Assembly: GCF_014648515.1 (NCBI RefSeq)
Contig: NZ_BMRG01000002.1
Coordinates: forward strand, 713,238 to 777,237
DNA: 64,000 bases
Direction of reading: 5' to 3'
Source of the DNA: Saccharothrix coeruleofusca
GTDB taxonomy: Bacteria; Actinomycetota; Actinomycetes; Mycobacteriales; Pseudonocardiaceae
Positions within the stretch are counted from its first letter, which is position 1, and each line of letters starts with the position of its first letter. A model generated the notes under the pieces. The model had not been told where the DNA came from and searched no databases. It saw nothing but the letters and a program-made list of their open reading frames with translations. The position numbers and the translations under genes are program-made. Below, piece after piece: positions 53,223-61,969 of this stretch.

Positions 53223-54647
53223 GTGTTCAAGAATCCCGACGAGGTCCTGAAGTTCATCTCCGACGAGGGCGTGAAGTTCGTCGACGTCCGGTTCAGCGAC
53301 CTGCCCGGCGTCATGCAGCACTTCACGCTGCCCGCGGCGGCCTTCGACGCCGACGCCATCACCGAGGGCCTGGCCTTCGACGGCTCGTCGGTGCGCGGCT
53401 TCCAGTCCATCCACGAGTCGGACATGCTGCTGCTGCCCGACCTCTACACCGCGCGCCTCGACCCCTTCCGGATCGAGAAGACGCTGATCGTCAACTTCTT
53501 CGTGCACGACCCCTTCACGCGCGAGGCCTACAGCCGCGACCCGCGCAACATCGCGCGCAAGGCCGAGCAGTACATCACCGAGTCCGGCATCGCCGACACC
53601 GCGTACTTCGGCGCCGAGGCGGAGTTCTACATCTTCGACTCCATCCGCTTCGACACCACCGCCAACGCCTCGTTCCACGAGATCGACTCGATCTCCGGCT
53701 GGTGGAACACCGGCCGCGAGGAAGAGGGCGGCAACCGCGGCTACAAGGTCAAGTACAAGGGCGGCTACTTCCCGGTCACGCCGACCGACCACTACGCCGA
53801 CCTGCGCGACAAGATGGTGCTGAACCTGGAGAGCAACGGCTTCTCCGTGGAGCGCGCCCACCACGAGGTCGGCACCGCGGGCCAGGCGGAGATCAACTAC
53901 AAGTTCAACACCCTGCTGCACGCCGCCGACGACCTGATGCTGTTCAAGTACATCATCAAGAACACCGCGTGGCAGGCGGGCAAGACCGTCACCTTCATGC
54001 CGAAGCCGCTGTTCGGCGACAACGGCTCGGGCATGCACACCCACCAGTCGCTGTGGAAGGACGGCCAGCCGCTGTTCCACGACGAGTCCGGCTACGCGGG
54101 CCTGTCCGACACCGCGCGCCACTACATCGGCGGCATCCTGCACCACGCGCCGTCGCTGCTGGCGTTCACCAACCCGACGGTGAACTCCTACCACCGCCTG
54201 GTGCCCGGCTACGAGGCCCCGGTCAGCCTGGTGTACTCGCAGCGCAACCGCTCCGCGTGCGTGCGCATCCCGATCACCGGCAACAACCCCAAGGCCAAGC
54301 GCATCGAGTTCCGCTGCCCCGACTCGTCGGGCAACCCGTACCTGGCCTTCTCCGCCATGGTGATGGCGGGCCTGGACGGCGTGAAGAACAAGATCGAGCC
54401 GCCCGCCCCGATCGACAAGGACCTCTACGAGCTGCCGCCGGAGGAGGCCCGCGACGTCAAGCAGGTCCCGGCCACGCTGGACGCGGTGCTGGACAACCTG
54501 GAGGCCGACCACGAGTTCCTGCTCGAAGGCGGCGTGTTCACCCCGGACGTGATCGACACCTGGATCTCGTTCAAGCGCGAGCAGGAGATCGACCCGCTGC
54601 GCCTGCGCCCGAACCCCTACGAGTTCGCGCTGTACTACGACGTGTGA
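53223..54647 (+). CDS. glnA: Glutamine synthetase type I (GSI-beta)
   Basis: 474 aa. It forms glutamine from glutamate, ammonia and ATP as a cytosolic dodecamer. Motifs: [54 protein letters not shown], and [10 protein letters not shown]. Tyr402 in [10 protein letters not shown] is the adenylylation site of the beta subtype, matching the GlnE encoded 4 kb downstream. The GTG start at 53223 follows AGAGGAGTCGACGAGG; in-frame sequence upstream is not conserved. A strong terminator follows. Confidence 0.98.
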   Translation: MFKNPDEVLKFISDEGVKFVDVRFSDLPGVMQHFTLPAAAFDADAITEGLAFDGSSVRGFQSIHESDMLLLPDLYTARLDPFRIEKTLIVNFFVHDPFTREAYSRDPRNIARKAEQYITESGIADTAYFGAEAEFYIFDSIRFDTTANASFHEIDSISGWWNTGREEEGGNRGYKVKYKGGYFPVTPTDHYADLRDKMVLNLESNGFSVERAHHEVGTAGQAEINYKFNTLLHAADDLMLFKYIIKNTAWQAGKTVTFMPKPLFGDNGSGMHTHQSLWKDGQPLFHDESGYAGLSDTARHYIGGILHHAPSLLAFTNPTVNSYHRLVPGYEAPVSLVYSQRNRSACVRIPITGNNPKAKRIEFRCPDSSGNPYLAFSAMVMAGLDGVKNKIEPPAPIDKDLYELPPEEARDVKQVPATLDAVLDNLEADHEFLLEGGVFTPDVIDTWISFKREQEIDPLRLRPNPYEFALYYDV

Positions 54648-54673
54648 TCGGCGCACTGAGCTGAGTGTGCGGG

Positions 54674-54712
54674 CTGAGGGCCGGGTGACTGAACCAGTCA
54701 CCCGGCCCTCAG
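54674..54712 (+). terminator. glnA intrinsic terminator
   Basis: Perfect 17-bp stem CTGAGGGCCGGGTGACT with a 5-nt loop, 26 bp after the glnA stop. No strong T-run, usual for actinobacteria. Confidence 0.85.
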
Positions 54713-55027
54713 TCGTTCCAGCGGTCACGCCGTCTTCTCCCCGAACACCTTGTCGAGCGCGGCCCAGGTACTCGGCGAGTGCTCGATGCTGACGCCTTCC
54801 TCCGTGATCAGGCCGTCTCCAGGCCGTCAGACGTGGATCAGCGTCGACCCACGACGACGCTGTGACGGGTGATCGGTGCGCCGAGCCAGGCGCGCGGGTC
54901 CGGTTGCTCCGAGAGGCCCAACACGGTGATCCGAATGCCTCTAATTTTTAGTGTTGCAGCAACCTCAGGAAAAACCGAGACGTCAGTTGGAGTGCAAGGG
55001 AAATAATTCACCAGATTCAGGAGACAC
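54713..55027. other. Intergenic region with a possible gene remnant
   Basis: About 315 bp. On the minus strand, 54726-54815 reads DGLITEEGVSIEHSPSTWAALDKVFGEKTA and stops, preceded by an in-frame stop; this looks like the tail of a decayed gene, family not recognised. The right half (54940-55010) is AT-rich and probably holds the promoter of the DUF4232 gene. Confidence 0.4.
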
Positions 55028-55543
55028 GTGAACGTGTTCCGCAAGACCTTGACCGCCGCCGCGCTGACCAGCGCCGCCCTCCTGGCCGTCGCGGGTACCT
55101 CTGCGGCCTCTGCCGGCAACGCGCAGTCCGCGAACTCCGACGTCCCGTGGTGCACCGACGCGGATCTGAACGTCAGGGCTCACGACGGGCACTCGCCGAA
55201 CAGCGGCAGCAAGCTGTTCATCATCGAGTTGGCCGCCAAGGAGGGCGTGAGCTGCAAGATCGGCGGCCCTCTGAGCAACGTGCGGTTCTTCGACGCCAAG
55301 GGTGAACTCGACGTCGCCCTCACCGTCGGCCGCAAGCCCGAGTACGTCGAAGTGCCGGTCAACAGCCAGCACTCGGCGGTGGTCTACGCCGCGACGCCGA
55401 GTTCCGGCCCGAGCGTGACCCCCACCGGGATTTCCTTCGACCTGCCGGGCAAGGGCCAGCTGGCGGGCAAGGTGAAGATCGCGTGGCCGTCCGACCTCAG
55501 GGGTCCCGTGACGTTCGGCCACATCTCGTACTGGGCGAGCTGA
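55028..55543 (+). CDS. Secreted DUF4232-like protein
   Basis: 171 aa. N-terminal signal peptide (NVFRKTLTAAALTSAALLAVAGTSAASA) with cleavage likely after ASA near residue 29. The mature domain has two cysteines (VPWCTDADL; GVSCKIGGPLSNVRFFD) and a C-terminal beta-rich region, the DUF4232 immunoglobulin-like pattern. Extracellular role unknown. AGGAG lies before the GTG. A terminator follows at 55564-55612. Confidence 0.82.
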   Translation: MNVFRKTLTAAALTSAALLAVAGTSAASAGNAQSANSDVPWCTDADLNVRAHDGHSPNSGSKLFIIELAAKEGVSCKIGGPLSNVRFFDAKGELDVALTVGRKPEYVEVPVNSQHSAVVYAATPSSGPSVTPTGISFDLPGKGQLAGKVKIAWPSDLRGPVTFGHISYWAS

Positions 55544-55563
55544 CACCGCACCGAGCCGGACGT

Positions 55564-55612
55564 GAAGGCCGGGGGCCGGGTGACCGCTGCGGTCACCCGG
55601 CCCCCGGCCTTC
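55564..55612. terminator. Bidirectional terminator between convergent genes
   Basis: Perfect 22-bp stem GAAGGCCGGGGGCCGGGTGACC with a 5-nt loop, located between the DUF4232 and RidA genes; among the longest hairpins in the window. Confidence 0.85.
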
Positions 55613-55625
55613 GCACGTCGTCCGC

Positions 55626-56033
55626 TCAGTCCAGGACGGCGGTGGCCTCGATCTCGACCAGGTGCTCGGGCACGTCCAGCGCCGCGACGCCGATCAGGGT
55701 GCCCGGCGGGACCGGGGTGACGCCGAGCTTGGCGGCGGCGCGGGAGGCCCCCTCCAGGAACAGGGGCATCTTGTCGGGGGTCCAGTCGACGACGTAGACG
55801 GTCAGCTTCACCACGTTGTCGAAGGTCGCGCCGACGCCCGCCAGGGCGGTGGCGACGTTGAGGTAGCACTGCTCGACCTGGGCGGCCAGGTCGCCCTCGC
55901 CGATCGTGCGGCCCTCGGCGTCCCAGGAGACCTGACCGGCCATGAAGACCAGTTTCGACCCGGTGGCGACCGCGACCTGCCGGTAGACGTCGACCTTCGG
56001 CAGTCCTTCGGGGTTCACCAGCGTGATGGCCAT
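55626..56033 (-). CDS. ridA: RidA-family enamine/imine deaminase
   Basis: 135 aa. PEGLPKVDVYRQVAVATGSKLVFMAGQVSWDAEG is the start of the YjgF/RidA fold; near the end GTLIGVAALDVPEHLVEIEATAVL. The usual catalytic Arg position of RidA lies in 'vaRaalP', here replaced by GVAALDVPEHL, so it may belong to the Rid subfamilies lacking imine deaminase activity. Divergent from a TetR regulator across a perfect palindrome, so likely controlled by it. Confidence 0.88.
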   Translation of the reverse strand: MAITLVNPEGLPKVDVYRQVAVATGSKLVFMAGQVSWDAEGRTIGEGDLAAQVEQCYLNVATALAGVGATFDNVVKLTVYVVDWTPDKMPLFLEGASRAAAKLGVTPVPPGTLIGVAALDVPEHLVEIEATAVLD

Positions 56034-56065
56034 GCCAACTCCTCGTAGGTTCGGTTGCCCGAACT

Positions 56066-56083
56066 ATAGCATTGCAATGCTAT
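56066..56083. promoter_or_regulatory. Palindromic operator for the TetR regulator
   Basis: ATAGCATTGCAATGCTAT is a perfect 18-bp palindrome in the 79-bp space between the divergent ridA-like and tetR genes, AT-rich in a GC-rich context. Position and length fit a TetR operator controlling both genes. Confidence 0.82.
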
Positions 56084-56112
56084 GGATCAAATCACCCCGG
56101 TAGCCTGACGCC

Positions 56113-56733
56113 ATGGGCAGGACGAAGGACCCGGCGGTGCGCACCTTGCTGATCGAGCGGGCCGCACAGATGCTGCGCACGCGCGAGCCCATCACGCTGC
56201 GCTCGCTGGTGGCGGGGACCTGCGTGTCGACGATGGCCGTCTACACCCACTTCGGCAGCATGGACGGCATGTGGAAGGCCCTGCGCCAGGAGGGCTTCAC
56301 CCGCCTGGCGGTCGGGTTCGCGGCGGTGGAGACCTCCGAGGACCCGGTGCAGGACCTGGCCACCCTGGTCATCGCCTACCTGCGCAACGCGCTGGAGAAC
56401 CCCGACCTGTACCGGGTCATGTTCGACGCGAACTTCGAGCTCGAAGACGCCCAGGCCGCCGACGACACGCTGGACTACCTGGTCCGGGCCGTCGTGCGGG
56501 GCCAGGAGGCGGGCCGCTTCCGCGCCGATGTGGTCGCGCGCGACCTGGCCACGCAGAGCTGGGCCATCGCCCACGGCCTGGCTTCCCTGGTCGCCACCGG
56601 TCCGCTGTCCTCGGAGGCGTTCGACCACTGCCCGGCCATGCTGATCGCGCTGCTGGTCAGCGCGGGGGACGAGCCCGACCGGTGCCGCGCCTCGGTGGAC
56701 GCGGCCTGCGCCCGGTCGGCTCCGCTGGCCTAG
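56113..56733 (+). CDS. TetR-family transcriptional regulator
   Basis: 206 aa. HTH: RTLLIERAAQMLRTREPITLRSLVAGTCVSTMAVYTHFGSMDGMWKALRQEGF. C-terminal helical ligand domain (VQDLATLVIAYLRNALENPDLYRVMFD..., a TetR_C_13/WHG-like pattern). Probably represses itself and the divergent RidA-like gene by binding the palindrome at 56066-56083. Ligand unknown. Confidence 0.93.
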   Translation: MGRTKDPAVRTLLIERAAQMLRTREPITLRSLVAGTCVSTMAVYTHFGSMDGMWKALRQEGFTRLAVGFAAVETSEDPVQDLATLVIAYLRNALENPDLYRVMFDANFELEDAQAADDTLDYLVRAVVRGQEAGRFRADVVARDLATQSWAIAHGLASLVATGPLSSEAFDHCPAMLIALLVSAGDEPDRCRASVDAACARSAPLA

Positions 56734-56757
56734 CGGCCCCGACCCGGCGGCGAAGGG

Positions 56758-57381
56758 TCACTTGGGCAGCGGGATGCCCGACACGCTCACCGAGCCGCCG
56801 GTCGGCGCGAGCTGGCCGACGATGCCCGCGAAGGTCAGGGTGAGCACCCCGCTGTCCGGGCCGGGCCGCTGGTTGAGCTCCAGGTAGCCGGAGGTGCTGT
56901 TGCCCTTGGGCACCGACGCCGACCACTTGCTGGTCGACAGCGACGCGGTGTAGTCCAGCCCGGCGTCGTCGGTGGCCGAGACGGAGGCCAGCGGCATGTC
57001 CATCTTCGAGGTGCTGGCGTTTATGGCCGTCACGTGCACCCGCAGCCGCCCGCTCACGCTCTCCACCTTGGTGACCTCGACGGTGAGCAGCCCGCGCGCC
57101 TGCTTCCAGGAGCCGGTGACCACCTTCTCCGGGGCGCTGGTCGGAGCGTCGCCGTCGGTGGTGGCCCCACCGAGGGCGGCTTCCAGCCCCGCGCCGGGCA
57201 GCGCGGTGCGCTGGGTCGTCGTCGGGGCGGGCTCGTCGCGCAGCTGGATGCTGAGCGCGCCGATGCCGACGGTGCCCGCGGTGGCGGCTTGGACCACTCC
57301 GAGCAGCACCAGGACACCCAGCGCGACCAGGGCGATCTTCAACGCGGCACTGCTGTTCTTGCGATGGCTCTCGTCGTCCAT
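56758..57381 (-). CDS. Membrane-anchored DUF4352-like protein
   Basis: 207 aa. One N-terminal membrane segment (ALKIALVALGVLVLLGVVQAATAG), then a Thr/Pro/Ala-rich linker and a C-terminal beta-sandwich (SGRLRVHVTAINASTSKMDMPLASVSATDDAGLDYTAS..., GYLELNQRPGPDSGVLTLTFAGIVGQ) resembling DUF4352 domains of Gram-positive surface proteins. GAAGGA precedes the ATG at 57381. Function unknown. Confidence 0.75.
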   Translation of the reverse strand: MDDESHRKNSSAALKIALVALGVLVLLGVVQAATAGTVGIGALSIQLRDEPAPTTTQRTALPGAGLEAALGGATTDGDAPTSAPEKVVTGSWKQARGLLTVEVTKVESVSGRLRVHVTAINASTSKMDMPLASVSATDDAGLDYTASLSTSKWSASVPKGNSTSGYLELNQRPGPDSGVLTLTFAGIVGQLAPTGGSVSVSGIPLPK

Positions 57382-57574
57382 GACGTCCTTCGTCCGGGCG
57401 CACGCGTGCGTGGGCACTCCCCCAGGAGTGGACACAGTTTCGACGTGAAGACCACTCTCAGTCAATGCGTCGCGTGGGAAAACACCCCCTGACCAGCAGG
57501 CGGCGGGCAGGCGAACCCGCGGCGGGCGCCGGGGCTGCGCGGCGCCCGCCGGGGCGGGCGGTTAGGGTCGCGCC

Positions 57575-57790
57575 GTGTCTGATGACGTCGCAACCACCGC
57601 TCAGGTGCTGTCCACCAACATCTTCGACTCCGCCGCCGAGGCCATCGAGGCGATCAGCGCCGCCGACGTGCTCGGCCTGGGCGTCAGGGTGTCCAACCGG
57701 CTCGTGCCGGACGAGGAGTCCGACGACACCTTCGTCGAGGAGTGGGTCGTCGAGATCCTCACCTCGGTGCCCGCAGTCGACGAGGAGTGA
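57575..57790 (+). CDS. Small acidic hypothetical protein, 71 aa
   Basis: SDDVATTAQVLSTNIFDSAAEAIEAISAADVLGLGVRVSNRLVPDEESDDTFVEEWVVEILTSVPAVDEE: acidic, no Cys, one helix and two strands likely. TTAGGG before the GTG is a modest ribosome site. No family known to me. Composition is unlike the opposite frames, supporting coding. Confidence 0.65.
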   Translation: MSDDVATTAQVLSTNIFDSAAEAIEAISAADVLGLGVRVSNRLVPDEESDDTFVEEWVVEILTSVPAVDEE

Positions 57791-57823
57791 GCCCGGTGAG
57801 GGGGCGGGCCCGCGCCCGTCCCC

Positions 57824-58750
57824 TCACACCACCAGCACGACCTTGCCGCGCACGTGGCCGCCCTCCAGCAGCCGGTGCGCCTCGGCGGCGCGCTCCAGCG
57901 GGAACGTCCGCTGCACCTCCACCCGCAGCGCGCCCTCCTCGGCGCGGTCGGCCAGCCAGCGCAGGTCCGCCTGGACCGGTTTGGCGTAGGCGTAGGTGCC
58001 GCCCAGCTCCAGCACGTTCAGGTCCACGATGGACACCACCCTGGCCGGGTCGCTCACCAGGGTGAACGAGTCGCTCAGCGCGTGTCCGCCGACGCAGTCG
58101 AACGCCACGTCCACCACGTCGTCGCCGAGCACGTCGGCCACGTTGTCCAGCAGGGCGTCCCCGTAGGACACCGGCTCCGCGCCCAGCGAGCGCAGGAAGT
58201 CGTGGTTGCGCGGCGACGCCGTGCCGATCACCCGGCGCGCGCCCAGCAGGCGGGCCACCTGCACCGCAAGGTGCCCCACGCCGCCCGCCGCGGCGTGCAC
58301 CAGGACCGTGTCGCCCTCCCCCACGCCGACCTTGCGCAGCGACTGCACCGCGGTCAGGCCGGTCAGCGCCAGGCCGCCCGCCTGCTCGAACGACAGCGCG
58401 GCGGGCTTGTGCGCCAGCCCCCGCTCGGTGGCCGCGACCAGCTCGGCGTACGTGCCGTGCTGGACGTGGTCCTTGCGCTGGTAGCCGAAGACCTCGTCAC
58501 CGGGTGCGAAGCCCTCGACGGCCGGGCCGACCGCCTCCACCACGCCCGCCACGTCCCAACCGGGGACCAGCGGGAAGTGGTGCGGCATCGCGGTTCTCAA
58601 GTACCCCTTGCGCACCAGCGCGTCCACCGGGTTGACCCCGGCGGCCCGCACCCGCACCAGCACCTGGTCCGGGCCGATCGCCGGGTCGGGCAGGTCCTGG
58701 AGCTGGAGCACCTCGGGGTCGCCGAACTGGTTCTGCGCGATCGCTTTCAC
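57824..58750 (-). CDS. Zinc-independent quinone oxidoreductase (MDR family)
   Basis: 308 aa. GroES-like N-terminus (DQVLVRVRAAGVNPVDALVRKGYL, PLVPGWDVAGVVEAVGPAVEGFAPGDEVFG) and nucleotide-binding domain (VGEGDTVLVHAAAGGVGHLAVQVARLLGARRVIGTAS, AxxGGVG motif). The structural-zinc cysteines of alcohol dehydrogenases are missing, as in QOR-type NADPH:quinone reductases. The GTG at 58750 is 11 bp after the glnE stop, so both may share a transcript. Confidence 0.93.
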   Translation of the reverse strand: MKAIAQNQFGDPEVLQLQDLPDPAIGPDQVLVRVRAAGVNPVDALVRKGYLRTAMPHHFPLVPGWDVAGVVEAVGPAVEGFAPGDEVFGYQRKDHVQHGTYAELVAATERGLAHKPAALSFEQAGGLALTGLTAVQSLRKVGVGEGDTVLVHAAAGGVGHLAVQVARLLGARRVIGTASPRNHDFLRSLGAEPVSYGDALLDNVADVLGDDVVDVAFDCVGGHALSDSFTLVSDPARVVSIVDLNVLELGGTYAYAKPVQADLRWLADRAEEGALRVEVQRTFPLERAAEAHRLLEGGHVRGKVVLVV

Positions 58751-58761
58751 GGCTCCAGTGT

Positions 58762-61704
58762 CTAGGAGCCGTAGAAGACGCGCTCGACCACCGCCCGCGC
58801 GCGCCGCGCGGTGCGGCGGTAGTGCTCGACGAACTCGCCGGGGTCGGTGCCCGGCGGGTGGCCCATCACCGCCGCCACACCGGCCAGGTCGCGGCCCGCG
58901 GTGGGCAGCTGGTCGCCGGGCTTGCCGCGGACCAGCACCACGGCGTTGCGCGCCCTGGTGGCCAGGGTCCACGCCTCCAGCAGCTCCGCCGCGTCGGACT
59001 CGGGCAGCAGCCCGGCCTCGGCGGCGGCGCGCAGGCCGCGCACGGTGGAGGGGGTGCGCAGCGACGGCACCTCGGCGGCGTGCTGCAGCTGCAGCAGCTG
59101 CACGGTCCACTCCACGTCGGCCAGGCCGCCGCGCCCCAGCTTGGTGTGGGTGGACGGGTCCGCGCCGCGCGGCAGCCGCTCGGCCTCCACCCGCGCCTTG
59201 ATCCGCCGGATCTCCCGCACCGAGGTCGCGTCCAGCCCGCACGCCGGGTACCGGATGGGGTCGACCAGCTCGATGAACCGCCGCCCGAGGTCGGCGTCGC
59301 CCGCGATGAACCGGGCCCGCAGCAGCGCCTGCGCCTCCCACAGCTCGGACCACTGGGCGTAGTAGGCCCGGTAGGAGTCCAGGGTGCGCACCAGCGGCCC
59401 TTGCCGCCCCTCGGGCCGCAGGTCGGCGTCGACCTGCAGCGCCGGGTCCTGGCTGGGCGCGCTGAGCAGCCGCCGCACCCGCTCCACCACCGAGGACGCG
59501 TAGCGGGCCGCCTCCGCGTCGCTGACCCCCGGCTCCGGCTCGCACACGAACATCACGTCCGCGTCCGACCCGTAGCCCAGTTCCCGCCCGCCGAGCCTGC
59601 CCATGCCGATCACCGCGATCCGCGCCGGGCGCGCGCCGCCCGCCCGCACCACGGCGTCCAGCGAAGCCCCCAGCACCGCCACCCAGACCTCGGACAGCGA
59701 CACGCACACCGTGCGCAGCGGCACCAGCCCGAGCAGGTCCGCCGCCGCCACCCGCAGCAGCTCGTGCCTGCGCAGCGACCGGGCCGCGGTGACCGCGCGC
59801 TCGGGGTCGTTGTGCCGGGACACGGCGCTGCGCAGCGGGTTGCCGATGGTGATCGGGTCTCGCCCGGTCAGCTCCCCGGTGTCGGCCAGCAGCCGCAGCA
59901 CCTCCGGCGCGCGCACCAGCAGGTCCGGCACCAGCTTCGAGGTGCCCAGCAGCGTGGCCAGGCGCTCCACCACCTCGCCCTCGTCCCGCAGCAGCCGCAG
60001 GTACCAGGGGGTTTCGGCGAGCGCTTCGGAGACCCGCCGGTAGGCCAGCAGGCCGCCGTCGGGGTCGGGGGTGGTCGCCAGCAGGTCCAGCAGCACCGGC
60101 AGCAGCGCGCCCTGGATGCGCGCCCGCCGGGACACCCCCCTGGTCAGCGCCTCGATGTGCTTGAGCGCGCCGTCCGGGGCGGCGTAGCCCAGCGCGGCCA
60201 GCCGGGCGGCGGCCTGCTTGGTGGTCAGCCGCAGCGCCTCACTGGGCACGTTGGCCACGGCCTGCAGCAGCGGCCGGTAGAACAGCTTCTCGTGCAGCCT
60301 GCGCACCTGGTTGGCGCGCCTGCGGAACTCGGCGAGCAGCACCTGCGCCTCGGACAGGCCGCCTTCGGCCTGGATGCCGGTGGCGCGGGCCAGCCAGCGC
60401 AGGCCCGCCTCGTCGTCGTCGGCGGGGAACAGGTGGGTGCGCAGCAGGCGCTGCAGCTGCAACCGGTGCTCCAGCGTGCGCAGGAACCGGTAGGCGCGGC
60501 CGAAGTCGGCGGCGTCCGAACGGCCCACGTAGCCGCCGCGCCCCAGCGCCGCGAGCGCTTGCGTGGTGGTGCTGATGCGCAGCTCCTCGTCGCCGCGCCC
60601 GTGCACCAGTTGCAGCAGCTGCACGGCGAACTCCACGTCGCGCAGGCCGCCCCGGCCCAGCTTGAGCTCCCGGTCGGTCCGGTCGGCGGGCACGTGGTCC
60701 TCGACGCGGCGGCGCATCGCCCGCACGTCGGGCACGAAGTCCTCGCGCTCGGCCGCGGTCCACACCAGCGGCCGGACCACCTCCAGGTAGCGCCGCCCCA
60801 GCTCCCGGTCGCCCGCCACCGGGCGGGCCTTGAGCAGCGCCTGGAACTCCCAGGTCCGCGCCCACCGGCGGTAGTAGGAGGCGTGCCCGTCCAGGGTGCG
60901 CACCAGCGCGCCCGCCTTGCCCTCCGGCCGCAGCGCCGCGTCCACCTCGAAGCACGCCTGGCCCGCGACCTGCATCAGCGTGCTGGCCACCCTGGTGGCC
61001 ACGCCCAGGTCGCCCTCGCCGACGAACACCACGTCCACGTCGCTGACGTAGTTCAGCTCGCGCGCGCCGCACTTGCCCATCGCGATCACCGCGAGCGAGC
61101 ACTCCTCCGAGCGCGGCACCCGCGCCTGGGCGACCTCCAGCGCGGCCCGCAGCGCCGCGTCGGCCAGGTCGGACAGCAGCGCCGCCACGTCGTCGTAGTG
61201 CACGTACGGCAGCTCCGGCTCGACGACGTGCGCCAGGTCCTCCGCGGCGATCCGGCACAGCAGCCCCCGGTACTCCAGCCGCAGCGACTTGACCGCGTCG
61301 TCCCCGTTCACGGCGGCGTCGACCAGCAGCGGCGCGAAGGTCGCGGGATCGACCCGGTCGGCGTCGGTCAGCGACCGCCACCGGGTGGGGTTGGTGACCA
61401 GGAAGTCCGACAGCGCGGTGGAGGAGCCGAGCACCGCGAGCAGCCTGCCGCGCAGCACCGCGTCCTCGCGCAGCGCCTCGGCCAGCTCGGACCAGTACTC
61501 ACCCAGCGCCTCGCGCAGCCGGTCGACGCCGCGCAGCGCCAGGTCCGGGTCGGGGCTGCGGGACAGCGCCGCCAGGACGGGCTCGCTGCCCTCGGTGGGG
61601 CCGCGCTCGGTCCACCACCCGGCCGCGCGCAGGTGCTCCCCGCCGCGCGCCTCGGTCAGCCCGAACCGGGCGGGTGACAGGGGGATGCGCACTGGATCGG
61701 TCAT
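58762..61704 (-). CDS. glnE: Glutamine synthetase adenylyltransferase/deadenylase GlnE
   Basis: 980 aa. Two nucleotidyltransferase domains: the N-terminal one with VSDVDVVFVGEGDLG (deadenylating half) and the C-terminal one with GSDADVMFVCEPEPG (adenylylating half), each followed by helical regulatory segments (RELKLGRGGLRDVEFAVQLLQLVHG; THTKLGRGGLADVEWTVQLLQLQH). It adds AMP to the Tyr402 equivalent of GlnA (53223-54647) when nitrogen is ample. Full length and intact. Confidence 0.97.
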   Translation of the reverse strand: MTDPVRIPLSPARFGLTEARGGEHLRAAGWWTERGPTEGSEPVLAALSRSPDPDLALRGVDRLREALGEYWSELAEALREDAVLRGRLLAVLGSSTALSDFLVTNPTRWRSLTDADRVDPATFAPLLVDAAVNGDDAVKSLRLEYRGLLCRIAAEDLAHVVEPELPYVHYDDVAALLSDLADAALRAALEVAQARVPRSEECSLAVIAMGKCGARELNYVSDVDVVFVGEGDLGVATRVASTLMQVAGQACFEVDAALRPEGKAGALVRTLDGHASYYRRWARTWEFQALLKARPVAGDRELGRRYLEVVRPLVWTAAEREDFVPDVRAMRRRVEDHVPADRTDRELKLGRGGLRDVEFAVQLLQLVHGRGDEELRISTTTQALAALGRGGYVGRSDAADFGRAYRFLRTLEHRLQLQRLLRTHLFPADDDEAGLRWLARATGIQAEGGLSEAQVLLAEFRRRANQVRRLHEKLFYRPLLQAVANVPSEALRLTTKQAAARLAALGYAAPDGALKHIEALTRGVSRRARIQGALLPVLLDLLATTPDPDGGLLAYRRVSEALAETPWYLRLLRDEGEVVERLATLLGTSKLVPDLLVRAPEVLRLLADTGELTGRDPITIGNPLRSAVSRHNDPERAVTAARSLRRHELLRVAAADLLGLVPLRTVCVSLSEVWVAVLGASLDAVVRAGGARPARIAVIGMGRLGGRELGYGSDADVMFVCEPEPGVSDAEAARYASSVVERVRRLLSAPSQDPALQVDADLRPEGRQGPLVRTLDSYRAYYAQWSELWEAQALLRARFIAGDADLGRRFIELVDPIRYPACGLDATSVREIRRIKARVEAERLPRGADPSTHTKLGRGGLADVEWTVQLLQLQHAAEVPSLRTPSTVRGLRAAAEAGLLPESDAAELLEAWTLATRARNAVVLVRGKPGDQLPTAGRDLAGVAAVMGHPPGTDPGEFVEHYRRTARRARAVVERVFYGS

Positions 61705-61744
61705 CGACGAACACCGTAGTCCGCCGGGCCGGGAGGGGGACGGC

Positions 61745-61969
61745 TCAGCCGGCCACGATCAAGTAGATCCCGAACAACACCACGATCACGCACGCGGTCA
61801 GGCAGGCGGTGGCCGTCGCGGTGCCCGCCGTGCCGGAGCCGCCGCGCGAGCGCGCCGCCTCCCGCGCCGTCAGCGCGCGCAATCCGCCCGCGAACAGGGT
61901 CACCAGCGCCAGCACCGCCACGAGGCTCACGCCGAACACGGAGCCCAGTGCCGCCCAGTCGATCGTCAC
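61745..61969 (-). CDS. Small membrane protein coupled to the phosphate transporter
   Basis: 74 aa with two membrane segments (ALGSVFGVSLVAVLALVTLFAGGLRAL; ATACLTACVIVVLFGIYLIVAG) and a short basic loop. The GTG overlaps the PiT stop as GTGA. It may assist or regulate the transporter; this partner is often seen next to actinobacterial pit genes. Sequence alone gives no mechanism. Confidence 0.8.
   Translation of the reverse strand: MTIDWAALGSVFGVSLVAVLALVTLFAGGLRALTAREAARSRGGSGTAGTATATACLTACVIVVLFGIYLIVAG

Noticed and set aside
54838-55155. Minus-strand 105-codon frame over the DUF4232 start
   Set aside because: Overlaps the promoter and signal peptide of a well-supported gene and has no ribosome site or domain.
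58822-61677. Open frame of about 950 codons antisense to glnE
   Set aside because: Low-complexity Gln/Arg/His protein, no ribosome site, fully inside a well-conserved gene.
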